Below, piece after piece: positions 53,855-63,611 of a stretch of 64,000 bases of DNA; within the stretch, counting starts at the first letter, position 1; each line of letters starts with the position of its first letter. The notes beneath the pieces were generated by a model, which saw only the letters and a program-made list of their open reading frames with translations, did not search any database and was not told where the DNA came from. The position numbers were made by a program, and so were the translations under genes. The DNA is from Tectiglobus sp965223355 (GTDB taxonomy: Bacteria; Pseudomonadota; Alphaproteobacteria; Rhizobiales; Hyphomicrobiaceae). The DNA is taken from positions 3,782,001 to 3,846,000 of the forward strand of contig CBDCWE010000003.1 in NCBI GenBank assembly GCA_965223355.1, in the 5' to 3' direction.

Positions 53855-55006
53855 CTACCAGGTCTCGAACACGACCGGCATGTTGGCGGCCTTCAACGCG
53901 GCTGCCCGCGCCGTCATCCAGCCGTTGTCGAAATCGCCTGCCGGCTTGGCCTTATATGCTTTCCAAGCATTGGCCAACACATCCTGACGCTTCAACATGT
54001 TCGCCTGATGGGTTGCCATGGCCTCGTTCCAGATGCCTTGTTCCTTGAGCGCCTTGATCGCTCCGGGATGCCAGGGCAGGAAAAAGTCTTCCAGTTGTTG
54101 TTTGATGTTCCATCCGGCCGCACCCGGCGCGCCCGCCTTGTAATCATCGAAGCCGTCGATCATGGCGCGGGTCATACCGTAGGCAACCTCGTCGCTGACT
54201 GATGCGGTTGAAACGAGGATCGGATAGATGCTGGCAACACCTTCCTGTTTGCCGCCGGGAATGCCGACGCCTTTGGTGCACATGCCCTGGACGTACCACG
54301 GTACGATCTTTTGCACGCGCGCCCAACCGGCCGTATCGGAATGTGCCATCGTCGGATGTGTGACGCCGCGCGGACTGGCCTGCATTTTGAGCATGAAGGT
54401 CGACTGGGTTGCGGTAATCGCGGCGTCAATGTCGCCGTTGATGATGCCGTTGATGGATGCCGCCCAACCGCCGACCTCGACTTTCTTGACATCGCTGAGT
54501 TTGAGGTCGGCGAACGCGAGAAGCGACTCGGTCGCCTTTTGCAGTGCAGGCGAACCGCGCACCCAGGCAACCCGCTTGCCCTTGAGATCTGCCATCGAGT
54601 TGACGCCAACGTCTTTGGCGACAGCGAAGTTTGTGCATCCGCCGGATCGATTGACCAGCAGCAGCCGGATCGCCATCGGCCCCCACGCCTTCTTGCCGAA
54701 CGTGTAGACGGCCTCTTGCGCATAGACGCTGTCCGAACCGGTGGCGGTGAACTGGGCCGTGCCCTTTCTGACCGGCGACAGGCGGGAGACGTCGTTCTTG
54801 CCGGGCAGAACGCGAAGGTTGACGCCGTGCTTGTTCTTGAGCATCGAGCCGACCGCGACCATCTGGCTGTAGCCCGATGTGCCGGTATTGTATGCCGTGG
54901 TGACCAGCGTTGCGGGAAGCTTGAGATCCTGTGCGACCGCCAGTCCCGCAAAGGCGGTTGCGCCGGTGCAGATGCCTGCAAGCTGGACCCAATAACGTTT
55001 GGTCAT
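53855..55006 (-). CDS. TAXI-family TRAP solute-binding protein
   Basis: A 383-residue periplasmic binding protein. Signal peptide MTKRYWVQLAGICTGATAFAGLAVA/QDL. TAXI features include LVTTAYNTGTSGYSQMVAVGSMLKNKHG, DLKGKRVAWVRGSPALQKATESLLAFADL and GDIDAAITATQSTFMLKM. ATG 55006 follows AGGAGGAC. It delivers substrate to the fused permease; the ligand is unknown (glutamate-like or other carboxylates in known members). Confidence 0.93.
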   Translation of the reverse strand: MTKRYWVQLAGICTGATAFAGLAVAQDLKLPATLVTTAYNTGTSGYSQMVAVGSMLKNKHGVNLRVLPGKNDVSRLSPVRKGTAQFTATGSDSVYAQEAVYTFGKKAWGPMAIRLLLVNRSGGCTNFAVAKDVGVNSMADLKGKRVAWVRGSPALQKATESLLAFADLKLSDVKKVEVGGWAASINGIINGDIDAAITATQSTFMLKMQASPRGVTHPTMAHSDTAGWARVQKIVPWYVQGMCTKGVGIPGGKQEGVASIYPILVSTASVSDEVAYGMTRAMIDGFDDYKAGAPGAAGWNIKQQLEDFFLPWHPGAIKALKEQGIWNEAMATHQANMLKRQDVLANAWKAYKAKPAGDFDNGWMTARAAALKAANMPVVFETW

Positions 55007-55971
55007 AATGTCCTCCTGGATGAACTTATCAAGCGGCCGGCTCAGGTCGGCGGTTCGCTCACAACACAATGGCACAGCAACCTGGCGGGTTTGCAAGGAA
55101 TATTTTCGGAACGGAGCATTCGAAAGCGCCTTGATGGTCGTGGCGATGTGCTCGCCAACCGGCGCCGTGTCCGCCGCGCGGTCCGGGCGCGCTCGACTTG
55201 CACGAGAATTGACCGGGCCGATCGTCCGCCGGCGAACCTGTCGTTGCGCCGCTGTGGTGTCGTCGTGGCGTCGAGATGATCGCCGTCGACCTGCTGCATT
55301 GTGGCAACGTGCACATGAAAGTCTTGACTTTCGCTACCCATCCAATCAAGTGGAGGGGTGTGCGGGATCGTCAAACGCACCAGCAATGATCAAGGGCGCC
55401 AAGAACATGGGTGTCAGGATCAGGGGTGTCAGGATCAGGGGTGCCAGGATCAGGGGTGCCAGGATCATGGGTGCCAGGATCATGGGCGCCAGGGTCTGAA
55501 CGGCGGCGGCCGAACGAGGTTGGACGTGGCGGCATCGCGGTGCGATCAGGGCCAGGTTTACAAGCGGTAAATATTTGCCACCGTGGCCGACTAATGCGGA
55601 TCACAGGAGCCTATTATTTTAGATGTTATTTCATATAATGAGGCGTACGGTTGAGATGGCAAAGCGCCTTATACCGGACCGCGTCGACGAGGTCTCATTC
55701 GGGCGTAGTCATTAACATTTTCTATGCAGGTTCAAGACCATCACCAGCGTTCCGCACACACAACCGGTCGCCCGGACCATTGCAATGATGCGCTCTACAA
55801 TGATGCGTTCTGCAATGTCGGTCGTATTTCGGTTGATCGTCCGTGCGATAAGATGGTCGAAGGGTTCGATGGCGGCCGGTTGGCAGCGGTCAGGTTTGCC
55901 ACCAGGACCGGCAGTTCGCCGTTTAACTCGAGTGTTCAATTAGCGGTAATTGCTGTTGAGGAAATCGGCCC
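55007..55971. other. Long intergenic region
   Basis: 965 bp between divergent transcription units. It contains a 15-bp minisatellite (55407-55496), an AT-rich patch around 55605-55650 with a consensus TATAAT (in TTTCATATAATGAGG), and no frame with recognisable coding character. The leader of the nucleotide-sugar operon probably starts in its right half. Confidence 0.5.
55407..55496 (+). repeat. Minisatellite, six 15-bp units
   Basis: Six head-to-tail units of consensus AkGGGTGyCAGGATC with few substitutions. The period is a multiple of three; the plus frame from ATG 55386 to TGA 55497-55499 would encode a 37-residue basic peptide of (R/M)G(V/A)RI repeats. Nothing else supports translation. 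Confidence 0.9.
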
Positions 55972-57000
55972 ATGCGGGTTCTTGTGACAGGTCAAAATGG
56001 CTATATCGGCGCCGTGCTGGTTCCATTCTTTCAGGCCCATGGACATCACGTGACCGGGCTGGACACCTATTATTTCGAGCATTCCAACTTTGCCGACATG
56101 GTGCAGCCGGACGCGGTGATCCGCAAGGATATCCGCAACGTCACTGCGATCGACTTTGACGGTATCGAGGCTGTCATCCATCTGGCCGGGCTGTCGAATG
56201 ATCCGATGGGCAACCTCAACCCGCAGTGTACCTATGACATCAACGCCGAAGCTACGGTGATGATCGCCAAGGCCGCCAAAGCTGCCGGCGTACCGCGGTT
56301 TGCATTTTCGTCCTCGTGTTCGATTTACGGTGCCGCTGATCCCAGCGACGTGCTCGATGAAACGGCCGCCTTCAATCCGGTTACACCTTATGGCGAATCC
56401 AAGGTTCGAAGTGAACGGGGCCTGGCCCAACTCGCCGACGACAATTTCAGCCCCGTCTACTTGCGCAACGCCACGGTCTATGGTGCATCACCCATGCTGC
56501 GCACCGATTTGATGGTCAACAACCTGGTCGGACATGCCTATGTCGACGGCAAGGTCCTGATCATGAGTGACGGCACGCCGTGGCGCCCGCTGGTCCACAT
56601 TGAGGATATTTCACGCGGCTTCCTGGCCGCGGTCACGGCGCCGCGCGAAACAGTCCACAACGTCGCGTTCAATATTGGCCGAACCAGCGAAAACTACCAG
56701 GTCTCGGAAGTCGCCGAACATGTCGAGCGGATCGTTCCGAACTGCCGGGTCGTCTATGCCGAGGGTGGCCAGCCCGACGAGCGCTGTTACCGTGTCGATT
56801 TCAGCCGTGCGGAGAACCAGCTGGCGGGCTTCGATCCGATTTGGACGGTACCTCAGGGCATTGAAGAGTTGTTGCGCGCCTATCGCGATAACGGTTTCCG
56901 GCATGAACATTTGGAGGGCGAGCGTTTCGTCCGTCTGAAGACATTGCAAAAGCACCAGGCAGCAAAGCGACTGGATGCGGAGTTGTTCTGGCTCGCCTGA
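55972..57000 (+). CDS. NAD-dependent epimerase/dehydratase (nucleotide-sugar)
   Basis: A 342-residue extended SDR. Cofactor loop GQNGYIG at residues 7-13, AGLSNDP, the SSSCSIYG strand with the catalytic Ser/Thr, and Tyr-x3-Lys in YGESK. The C-terminal half carries RPLVHIEDISRGF, the sugar-nucleotide binding block. It most likely epimerises or dehydrates a CDP- or NDP-sugar, as first gene of the six-gene cluster ending at 62440. The exact substrate is undetermined. Confidence 0.9.
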   Translation: MRVLVTGQNGYIGAVLVPFFQAHGHHVTGLDTYYFEHSNFADMVQPDAVIRKDIRNVTAIDFDGIEAVIHLAGLSNDPMGNLNPQCTYDINAEATVMIAKAAKAAGVPRFAFSSSCSIYGAADPSDVLDETAAFNPVTPYGESKVRSERGLAQLADDNFSPVYLRNATVYGASPMLRTDLMVNNLVGHAYVDGKVLIMSDGTPWRPLVHIEDISRGFLAAVTAPRETVHNVAFNIGRTSENYQVSEVAEHVERIVPNCRVVYAEGGQPDERCYRVDFSRAENQLAGFDPIWTVPQGIEELLRAYRDNGFRHEHLEGERFVRLKTLQKHQAAKRLDAELFWLA

Positions 57001-57130
57001 GTTTGCCCGATCGTGGCTGCGAAAGGTTCACCAAGAGACGAGCCGACCGGACAGCACGCGCTCGGACATCGTTCCGCTGGTCCCGATCTTGCGACGTGCA
57101 GTGAAAGAATGTTGTGTTGAAGGTGTTCGC

Positions 57131-58309
57131 GTGAGTAAATTTCAAGTGTGCCCGATCTGTTCGGGCGAGCAGACGAGAGAGTTTTTTGCGCTGCGCGATC
57201 AGCCCGTGCTCATCGGCGCGCTGTGGGACAGTGCGGCGGCGGCGAAGGCCTGCGCATCCGGTAGCATCGCATTGCGATTTTGCAACGATTGCGGCTTCAT
57301 CTGGAATTCCATTTTTGACGACCGCAAGATCGCCTACGATCAAAACTACGAGAACTCGTTACATTTCTCTGCGACGTTCCAGAACTACACCGAACAGCTG
57401 ATCGACCGGCTCGTTGCAACCTATGATCTGAGAGGCAAACACCTCATCGATATCGGCGGCGGAAAAGGCGACTTTCTGACCATGCTTTGCGAGGCCGGCC
57501 CGAATTTCGGCCATGGCTTTGACCCGAGCTATGAGGGTGACCGCGTGCCATCCGAGGCCGCTGATCGCATTACCTGGTACCAAGACTACTACAGTGAAAG
57601 CCACGCTCAGATCCAGGCCGACTTCATCTCGACCCGCTTCGTCTTCGAACACATTGCCGAGCCACTGGCCTTCCTGGACGTCATCCGTCGCAACATCACT
57701 GATTTCGACCGGACGGTGCTGTACTTCGAAGTGCCCAATGTTGACCTTATCGTGCGCCAGTTTTCAGTTTGGGACATCATCTATGAGCATTGCTCATATT
57801 TCAGTCCGGAATCGCTCCATCGCTGCTTTGAAATTGCCGGCTTCGAGGTGCTCAACATAACGGAAACCTATCAGAAGCAATTTCTGGCAATCGAAGCGCG
57901 TGCAACCAATGCGGCCGGACGCGTTCGCAACGCGTTTGGCAATGTTTCCGAGCTGGCACGACAGGTCGACACCTTTCAGCAAGAGATCGCCAGTAAATTC
58001 GCCGAGTGGCGCGCCAATCTTGAAACGTGGCGGGCACGCCAAGAACGAGTTGCAATCTGGGGCGCAGGCGCCAAGGCGGTCGGCATGTTGAATATGTTGT
58101 CTTTGACGGATGAATTTCCGGTCGTCGTCGATATAAATCCGCACAAGCACGGCAAACACCTGTCCGGCGGCGGTCAGCGCATCATAGCGCCGCAGGACCT
58201 GGTTGAATTTGCGCCCGACACCATCGTCCTGACCAATCCGATCTACCGAAACGAGATCGAGGCCTCGTTGGCAAGCATGGAGCTGTCTCCGAGGCTGGTT
58301 GCTGCTTGA
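57131..58309 (+). CDS. SAM-dependent sugar C-methyltransferase, paralogue 1
   Basis: A 392-residue protein with the three-part build of sugar C-methyltransferases. An N-terminal zinc-binding domain (CPICSG near residue 7 and CNDCGF near 58), a central Rossmann domain (HLIDIGGGKGDFLTML), and a C-terminal domain with VAIWGAGAKAVGMLN and VVDINPHKHGKHL. EHCSYFSPESLHR is the usual catalytic-domain signature. The start is GTG 57131 (VSKFQVCPICSG). The earlier in-frame ATG at 56975 would overlap the epimerase gene. Most similar in the window to the protein at 61190. Confidence 0.87.
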   Translation: MSKFQVCPICSGEQTREFFALRDQPVLIGALWDSAAAAKACASGSIALRFCNDCGFIWNSIFDDRKIAYDQNYENSLHFSATFQNYTEQLIDRLVATYDLRGKHLIDIGGGKGDFLTMLCEAGPNFGHGFDPSYEGDRVPSEAADRITWYQDYYSESHAQIQADFISTRFVFEHIAEPLAFLDVIRRNITDFDRTVLYFEVPNVDLIVRQFSVWDIIYEHCSYFSPESLHRCFEIAGFEVLNITETYQKQFLAIEARATNAAGRVRNAFGNVSELARQVDTFQQEIASKFAEWRANLETWRARQERVAIWGAGAKAVGMLNMLSLTDEFPVVVDINPHKHGKHLSGGGQRIIAPQDLVEFAPDTIVLTNPIYRNEIEASLASMELSPRLVAA

Positions 58310-58337
58310 CCGGCACAAATGCGGAGCTGAATTCGCA

Positions 58338-59597
58338 ATGACCAATAACGTTGGTTCCTTTCCATGTCGGTTCTGCGCAACGCAGCTCGAGCATCGCCTG
58401 GTCGATCTCGGCGTCTCCCCTCTGTGCGAGAGTTTTGTTTCGGCGCAAGACTATACCAAGATGGAGCCGTTCTATCCGCTCCAGGTCTTCGTTTGCCACC
58501 ACTGTTTTCTCGCTCAGTTGGACGAGTTCGTGCCGGCCGAAGAGATATTCACCGAGTATGCCTATTTCTCATCCTTTTCCGACAGTTGGGTCGAGCATGC
58601 CAAGAGCTACTGCCACGACATGCGCGATCGCCTCGGCCTCGGCCCCGGCTCGCAAGTGGTCGAGGTTGCATCGAACGATGGTTATCTGCTCCAGCATTTC
58701 GTTGAACTCGCCATACCGTGCTATGGCATAGAACCAGCAGCAAATGTTGCCAAAGTTGCGATTGAAAAGGGCATTGCGACCGAGGTCTGCTTCTTCGGGG
58801 TGGACACCGCCAAGGCCCTGGCGGCGGCCGGCCGCCAAGCAGATCTGATCCTCGGCGCGAACGTGTTGGCGCAGGTGCCGGACCTCAACGATTTCGTTGC
58901 CGGACTGAAGATCATGATGAAACCCCAGGGCGTGACGACCATCGAATTCCCGCATTTGTTGGCCACCATGCAGGGCAATCAGTTCGACCAGGTCTATCAC
59001 GAGCACTACTGCTACTTCTCGCTGCTCGCCTGTGAGCGCATTTTCGCCCGGCACGGCATCCGCCTCTTTGATGTCGAGGAACTGCCAACCCACGGCGGTT
59101 CACTGCGCATCTTTGGTCGCCACGACGATGATGAGAGCCAGCCGATCACGGACCGCCTCCGCGCCTTTCGCGCGCGCGAGATCGAGGCCGGGCTAATGAA
59201 CATGGACACGTACCGTGCCTTTGCCGAGCAGGTCAAAGAGACCAAGTTTAACGCTCTGAACTTCCTGCTTGAGACGGCGCGGGACGGTAAATCGGTGGTC
59301 GGTTACGGTGCGCCGGGCAAGGGCAATACGTTCCTCAACTACTTGGGCGTCAAACCCGACCTGATCGCCTATACGGTCGATCGCAATCCCTACAAACAGG
59401 GCCGCTATCTGCCCGGTTCGCGGATCCCGATTCATCACCCCGACAAGATCGCCGAAACTCGGCCCGACTACGTCGTTATCATGCCTTGGAATCTCAAGGA
59501 TGAGATCGTGAACCAGCTTCAGTACGTCGGGGAATGGGGCGGCCAATTGGTCGTCTTCATTCCTGAAGTTGAGGTCATCACACCCGGTATGTTCTGA
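58338..59597 (+). CDS. SAM-dependent sugar C-methyltransferase, paralogue 2
   Basis: A 419-residue protein with the same domain order: zinc-binding CRFCATQLEHRLVDLGVSPLCESFV then CHHCFLAQLD, SAM-binding VVEVASNDGYLLQHFVE, HEHYCYFSLLACER, and C-terminal VGYGAPGKGNTFLNYLGV with YTVDRNPYKQGRYLPGSRIPI. This form is the one usually found with deoxysugar pathways (TylC3/NovU-like C-methylation). It lies 28 bp after paralogue 1. Confidence 0.9.
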   Translation: MTNNVGSFPCRFCATQLEHRLVDLGVSPLCESFVSAQDYTKMEPFYPLQVFVCHHCFLAQLDEFVPAEEIFTEYAYFSSFSDSWVEHAKSYCHDMRDRLGLGPGSQVVEVASNDGYLLQHFVELAIPCYGIEPAANVAKVAIEKGIATEVCFFGVDTAKALAAAGRQADLILGANVLAQVPDLNDFVAGLKIMMKPQGVTTIEFPHLLATMQGNQFDQVYHEHYCYFSLLACERIFARHGIRLFDVEELPTHGGSLRIFGRHDDDESQPITDRLRAFRAREIEAGLMNMDTYRAFAEQVKETKFNALNFLLETARDGKSVVGYGAPGKGNTFLNYLGVKPDLIAYTVDRNPYKQGRYLPGSRIPIHHPDKIAETRPDYVVIMPWNLKDEIVNQLQYVGEWGGQLVVFIPEVEVITPGMF

Positions 59598-59614
59598 AAT
59601 CGAGGAGCTTGAAG

Positions 59615-60454
59615 ATGAAAGTCGTACTGTTCTGCGGCGGGCAGGGAACGCGCCTTCGGGACTATTCGGACCAGATTCCAAAACCGCTGGTACCGGTTGG
59701 CGGGCGCCCGATTATCTGGCACATCATGAAGTACTATGCATCTTTCGGGCATAAGGATTTCATCCTTTGCCTCGGCTACAAGGGCGAAGCGATCAAACGC
59801 TTCTTCCTTGACTACGATGAACGTCTCACCAACGACTTCGTACTTGAACGGGGCGGCAGAAAGGTCGAGTTGCTCAAGAGCGACATCGATGACTGGCGCA
59901 TTACCTTCGTTGACACGGGGCAGCATACCAATATTGGCGGTCGCCTGTTGAACGTGAAAGAGCACGTTCAAGATGAGGAGATGTTCCTTGCCAACTACAG
60001 CGATACGCTTTGTGATTTGGACATGAACGCAATGATCCGCGACTTTTCTCAAACGAACAACATTGCCGGGTTCTGTTGCGTCAAACCACCCTATAGCTTC
60101 CATCTCGTTTCCTTCGGCAGCGAGCAAAAGGTGTCGTCAATTGACGATGTCCGCGTTTCCGACATGTGGATGAACGGCGGCTTTTTCGTGCTGCGCCAGG
60201 GCGTTTTCGACAATCTAATGCCGGGCGAAGAGCTCGTGATCGAGGGATTTGATCGCCTCCTCAAGAAACAACGCCTTTACGCCCACATTCACAAGGGGTT
60301 CTGGAACTGCATGGATACCTTCAAGGAAAAGCAGGCGTTGGATGACATGGTCGCCAAAGGTTGCACGCCCTGGCAAGTCTGGCTCAAAGGCACCGCGCGC
60401 GCGCAGCCAACAGCGCTCTCGGAGAATGAGGTCCATGAGAACGCTGCAGTTTGA
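59615..60454 (+). CDS. rfbF: Glucose-1-phosphate cytidylyltransferase-like nucleotidyltransferase
   Basis: A 279-residue sugar nucleotidyltransferase. The N-terminal VVLFCGGQGTRLRDYSDQIPKPLVPVGGRPIIWHIMKYYASFG is the RfbF pattern (GGxGTRL and PKPL bind nucleotide and phosphate). DYDERLTNDFVLERGG, FVDTGQHTNIGGRL and FANYSDTLCDL-type blocks follow. It makes CDP-glucose (or a related CDP-sugar), the entry to CDP-deoxysugars. ATG 59615 follows GAGGAG; TTG 59609 is in frame. It overlaps the next gene by 20 bases. Confidence 0.85.
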   Translation: MKVVLFCGGQGTRLRDYSDQIPKPLVPVGGRPIIWHIMKYYASFGHKDFILCLGYKGEAIKRFFLDYDERLTNDFVLERGGRKVELLKSDIDDWRITFVDTGQHTNIGGRLLNVKEHVQDEEMFLANYSDTLCDLDMNAMIRDFSQTNNIAGFCCVKPPYSFHLVSFGSEQKVSSIDDVRVSDMWMNGGFFVLRQGVFDNLMPGEELVIEGFDRLLKKQRLYAHIHKGFWNCMDTFKEKQALDDMVAKGCTPWQVWLKGTARAQPTALSENEVHENAAV

Positions 60455-61076
60455 TCAGCTCAAGACCGTCCTGTTGCTCGGCGCACACAGCGACGACATC
60501 GAGATTGGTGCCGGTGCCACCGCCCTAAAAATTCTGCGCGAAAACCCTGACGTCCGGCTGATCTGGGTGGTCCTTTCGGCGCCGGGAGAGCGCGAAACCG
60601 AAGCGCGCAATAGTGCCCGGTTGTTCCTTGCCGGCGCCAAGCATGCCGATGTCGTGACTTATGCGTTCCGCGACGGTTTTTTTCCGCACGAGTGGGCCGA
60701 GATCAAATCGGCGTTCGAGACCTTCAAGACGTACGAGCCTGACTTGGTCTTTACGCATCATGGCGAGGATCGCCATCAGGATCACCGGGTCACCTGCGAA
60801 CTTACCTGGAACACATTCCGCGACCACATGATCCTCGAATATGAAATCCCGAAGTTTGATGGTGGGCTGGGCTCTCCGAATTTTTTCGTTCCAGCCAGCG
60901 TTGCCGACACCGATCGGAAAATCGAGATCCTCGGTGAGTGTTTTGCGAGCCAGGCTGGCAAGCACTGGTTTGCGGATCTCACCTTCCGCGGTTTGATGCG
61001 CTTGCGTGGCCTGGAGTGCCGCGCTCCCGAGCATCTTGCTGAGGCATTCTATGCGCGCAAGATCGTCATGTCCTAA
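60435..61076 (+). CDS. PIG-L (LmbE) family deacetylase
   Basis: A 213-residue zinc deacetylase-fold protein. VLLLGAHSDDIEIGAGATALKIL is the AHxDDxE motif (here HSDD), and FTHHGEDRHQDHRVTCELTWN supplies the third metal ligand. Such enzymes remove acetyl groups from N-acetylated sugars. In this operon it suggests an amino sugar intermediate. ATG 60435 (MRTLQFDQLKTV) lies inside the end of the preceding gene, indicating translational coupling. Confidence 0.9.
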   Translation: MRTLQFDQLKTVLLLGAHSDDIEIGAGATALKILRENPDVRLIWVVLSAPGERETEARNSARLFLAGAKHADVVTYAFRDGFFPHEWAEIKSAFETFKTYEPDLVFTHHGEDRHQDHRVTCELTWNTFRDHMILEYEIPKFDGGLGSPNFFVPASVADTDRKIEILGECFASQAGKHWFADLTFRGLMRLRGLECRAPEHLAEAFYARKIVMS

Positions 61077-61189
61077 GCTGCCGCCGGCGAGATTGTCCAA
61101 CGGCGGACCAGAGACGACGACGGACCCGCCGAGCTTGGCTCAGACCCGCCAAACCCAAACCCAAACCTAAGCAATGCCAGAGGTTCGCA

Positions 61190-62440
61190 ATGGCCGAAAC
61201 GAACGGATCTGCCGGGCAAGCGACTGCAGCGCCACAGATTGCGCCAACCGGCAAATGCCCGTGCTGCAGTTCGACGACCGCCACGGACGCCTTCTACCGC
61301 GTTGAAAACATTCCGATTCAGAGTTGCGTTTTGCTGGAGACCGCCGACCTTGCCCGGGCCTATCAAACACGCGATCTGGAACTGACTCAATGCTGGCAGT
61401 GTGGGTTCATTTTCAATGCCATTTTCGATGCTGAAGCTATGGAGTACGCTGCTGCCACCGAAGAATCGCAAATCTACTCAGGCACGTTCGGCAGGTTTGC
61501 CAAACAGCTGATTGAAGACATTTCATCGACCTACGACTTGGTTGGCAAGCACGTCGTCGAGATCGGCTGCGGCAAGGGTGACTTTCTCATAGAGCTCTGT
61601 TCACAGGCGCAATGCTCCGGCCTCGGGCTTGATCCTGGCTTTCGCCCGCAGCGGCTGCAGCGCAACGCGCTCGGCGCCGGCTATGACGCTGAGCGCGTCA
61701 GCTTTGCCGCAACATACTTTGGTCCCGACTATGGTCCGTTGGAAGCTGATTTGATCGTTTGCCGACATACACTTGAACACATCGCGGACGTTGCAGATTT
61801 CGTATCCAACCTGCGTAGCAGTATCGGCCAGCGAACAGATGTTGGTGTATTTTTTGAAACACCGGACACAGAACGCATTCTGAGCGAAGGCGCCTTTTGG
61901 GACATCTACTATGAGCATTGCTCATACTTTACCCGCGCGACGCATGCCGAATTGTTTCACCGGGCCGGCTTTGCAGTTGATGCGATTGAGTTGGTCTACG
62001 ATGATCAATACATCATCCAGTATGCCCATCCCGCCGACCGTTCCGGGCGGCGAAGTAAACAGCCGATCGAGGATATTACACAGCGCCGGCATCAGGTTGC
62101 GGAATTTGGCCGCAAGGTCGAGCAGAACAAGCGCGACTGGCAGCGCTATATCCGCAAACAGGCACAGCTCGGCAAACGCATCGTCATCTGGGGCGGCAGC
62201 TCCAAGACCGTCGCATTCCTGACGACCCTGGCGATCGGCCCGCAGGTGTCAAACGTCGTCGACATCAACCCGTTCAAGCAAGGTAAATATCTGCCGGGCA
62301 CCGGACATCTGATTATCGCACCATCGCAACTGAAAGGGCGAAAGCCGGATGTCGTGATTGTCATGAACCCGATCTATACGAGCGAGATCGCCAGCGAACT
62401 GTACAGTCTGGGATTGTCACCAGAAATTGCAACCGTGTGA
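61190..62440 (+). CDS. SAM-dependent sugar C-methyltransferase, paralogue 3
   Basis: A 416-residue protein of the same family: zinc-binding CPCCSS (~residue 23) and CWQCGF, SAM motif VVEIGCGKGDFLIELC, HTLEHIADVADFV, then FWDIYYEHCSYFTRATHAELFHRAGF and the C-terminal VIWGGSSKTVAFLTTLAIG with NVVDINPFKQGKYLPGTGH. It resembles paralogue 1 more than paralogue 2 in the FWDIxYEHCSYF block. Last gene of the cluster, 113 bp after the deacetylase. Confidence 0.88.
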   Translation: MAETNGSAGQATAAPQIAPTGKCPCCSSTTATDAFYRVENIPIQSCVLLETADLARAYQTRDLELTQCWQCGFIFNAIFDAEAMEYAAATEESQIYSGTFGRFAKQLIEDISSTYDLVGKHVVEIGCGKGDFLIELCSQAQCSGLGLDPGFRPQRLQRNALGAGYDAERVSFAATYFGPDYGPLEADLIVCRHTLEHIADVADFVSNLRSSIGQRTDVGVFFETPDTERILSEGAFWDIYYEHCSYFTRATHAELFHRAGFAVDAIELVYDDQYIIQYAHPADRSGRRSKQPIEDITQRRHQVAEFGRKVEQNKRDWQRYIRKQAQLGKRIVIWGGSSKTVAFLTTLAIGPQVSNVVDINPFKQGKYLPGTGHLIIAPSQLKGRKPDVVIVMNPIYTSEIASELYSLGLSPEIATV

Positions 62441-62567
62441 TTGCAGCTGCCGCTCACGGCACCACGGAACCAGGCGCAAGCGCTCAAACGGCAATACCTG
62501 CTGTGGCGGGATGACAGAGGTTTCCCAACACACGGCAAAAGACGCTGGACACGCCCCGCGTCCGGCA

Positions 62568-63611
62568 TCAAGCTGCCATGCGCTCACGCGCCATGTCATC
62601 GGCGATGTCGGAGGTCGCCCGCCCGGTCGCCTCGGCGCGCTCAAATATCTCTTTCAACACACCGCCGATCGCGCGGATTTTGACTTCCGCCTCGCTGGTA
62701 TCGTGGGTTTTGAAGATATCATCCGAGCCATAGATCACACCGCCGGCGTTGACCACGTAATCCGGCGCATAGGCGATGCCGCGCTCGCGCAGCATGGCGC
62801 CATGACGCGCTTCGGCCAACTGATTGTTGGCCAGGCCACAGACCGCCTTGACCTTGAGCTGCGGCACGGTTTCGTCGTTGAGGATGGCCCCGAGCGCACA
62901 TGGCACGAAGACGTCGGCGTCCTGCCGATAGATCTCGTCGGGCGCCACGATCACGGCGCCATATTCGTTGTGCGCCCGTCGCGTTGCCGCCTCATTGACG
63001 TCGGCGGCGATCACAACTGCGCCGGCTTCGCGCAAGCGGCGACAAAGATCGATGCCGGTTTGCCCCAACCCCTGCAATGTGAACGTTAGACCGTCCAGCG
63101 TTGGCCGACCGAGCACGTGCTGCACGGTCGCCTCGATCGCAACGAAGCCGCCAAGCGCCGTAAACACCGCCGGATTGCGCCGGCCTCGGCGCTCATCAAC
63201 CAGCGTGAACATATAATCGCAGTGCCGCGCCATATGGGCAACGTCGGCGACCCCGACACCGACGTCGATGGCGGTCCAATACCGCCCGCCGAGCGTTTGC
63301 ACGTGCTTGGCAAAGGCCGTCAGCAGCTGCGGTTTTTGTGGCGTGCCCGGTTCGCTGATAATGACGGCCTTACCGCCGCCCAGTTGCAAGCCGGCAAGCG
63401 CGTTCTTGTAACTCATGCCGCGCGCCAACCGCAGCACGTCCGTCAGTGCGCCATCGAGCGTCTTATAAGGATACATTCGACATCCGCCTGCCGCCGGCCC
63501 GAGCCGTGTCGAGTGGATCGCGATGATCGCCTTGAGATCCGTCGCCAGATCTCGGCAGAACACGACCTGTTCATGATTGTCGAATGCAGGGTTGTCAAAG
63601 ACCGCCGACAT
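62568..63611 (-). CDS. Glu/Leu/Phe/Val dehydrogenase (leucine dehydrogenase type)
   Basis: A 347-residue amino-acid dehydrogenase. IIAIHSTRLGPAAGGCRMYPY and MSYKNALAGLQLGGGKAVI (substrate and catalytic Lys region) and the NAD-binding FTLQGLGQTGIDLCRRLREAGA are diagnostic of the leucine/phenylalanine dehydrogenase branch, which is shorter than glutamate dehydrogenase. It deaminates a branched-chain or aromatic amino acid. ATG 63611 follows GGAGGAG; an upstream in-frame start at 63782 adds an Arg/Ser-rich tract. It is a single gene, convergent with the sugar operon. Confidence 0.92.
   Translation of the reverse strand: MSAVFDNPAFDNHEQVVFCRDLATDLKAIIAIHSTRLGPAAGGCRMYPYKTLDGALTDVLRLARGMSYKNALAGLQLGGGKAVIISEPGTPQKPQLLTAFAKHVQTLGGRYWTAIDVGVGVADVAHMARHCDYMFTLVDERRGRRNPAVFTALGGFVAIEATVQHVLGRPTLDGLTFTLQGLGQTGIDLCRRLREAGAVVIAADVNEAATRRAHNEYGAVIVAPDEIYRQDADVFVPCALGAILNDETVPQLKVKAVCGLANNQLAEARHGAMLRERGIAYAPDYVVNAGGVIYGSDDIFKTHDTSEAEVKIRAIGGVLKEIFERAEATGRATSDIADDMARERMAA

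Noticed and set aside
55042..55386. 114-codon minus-strand frame upstream of the TRAP genes
   Set aside because: No family likeness, no ribosome-binding site and Arg/Pro-rich composition typical of shadow frames.
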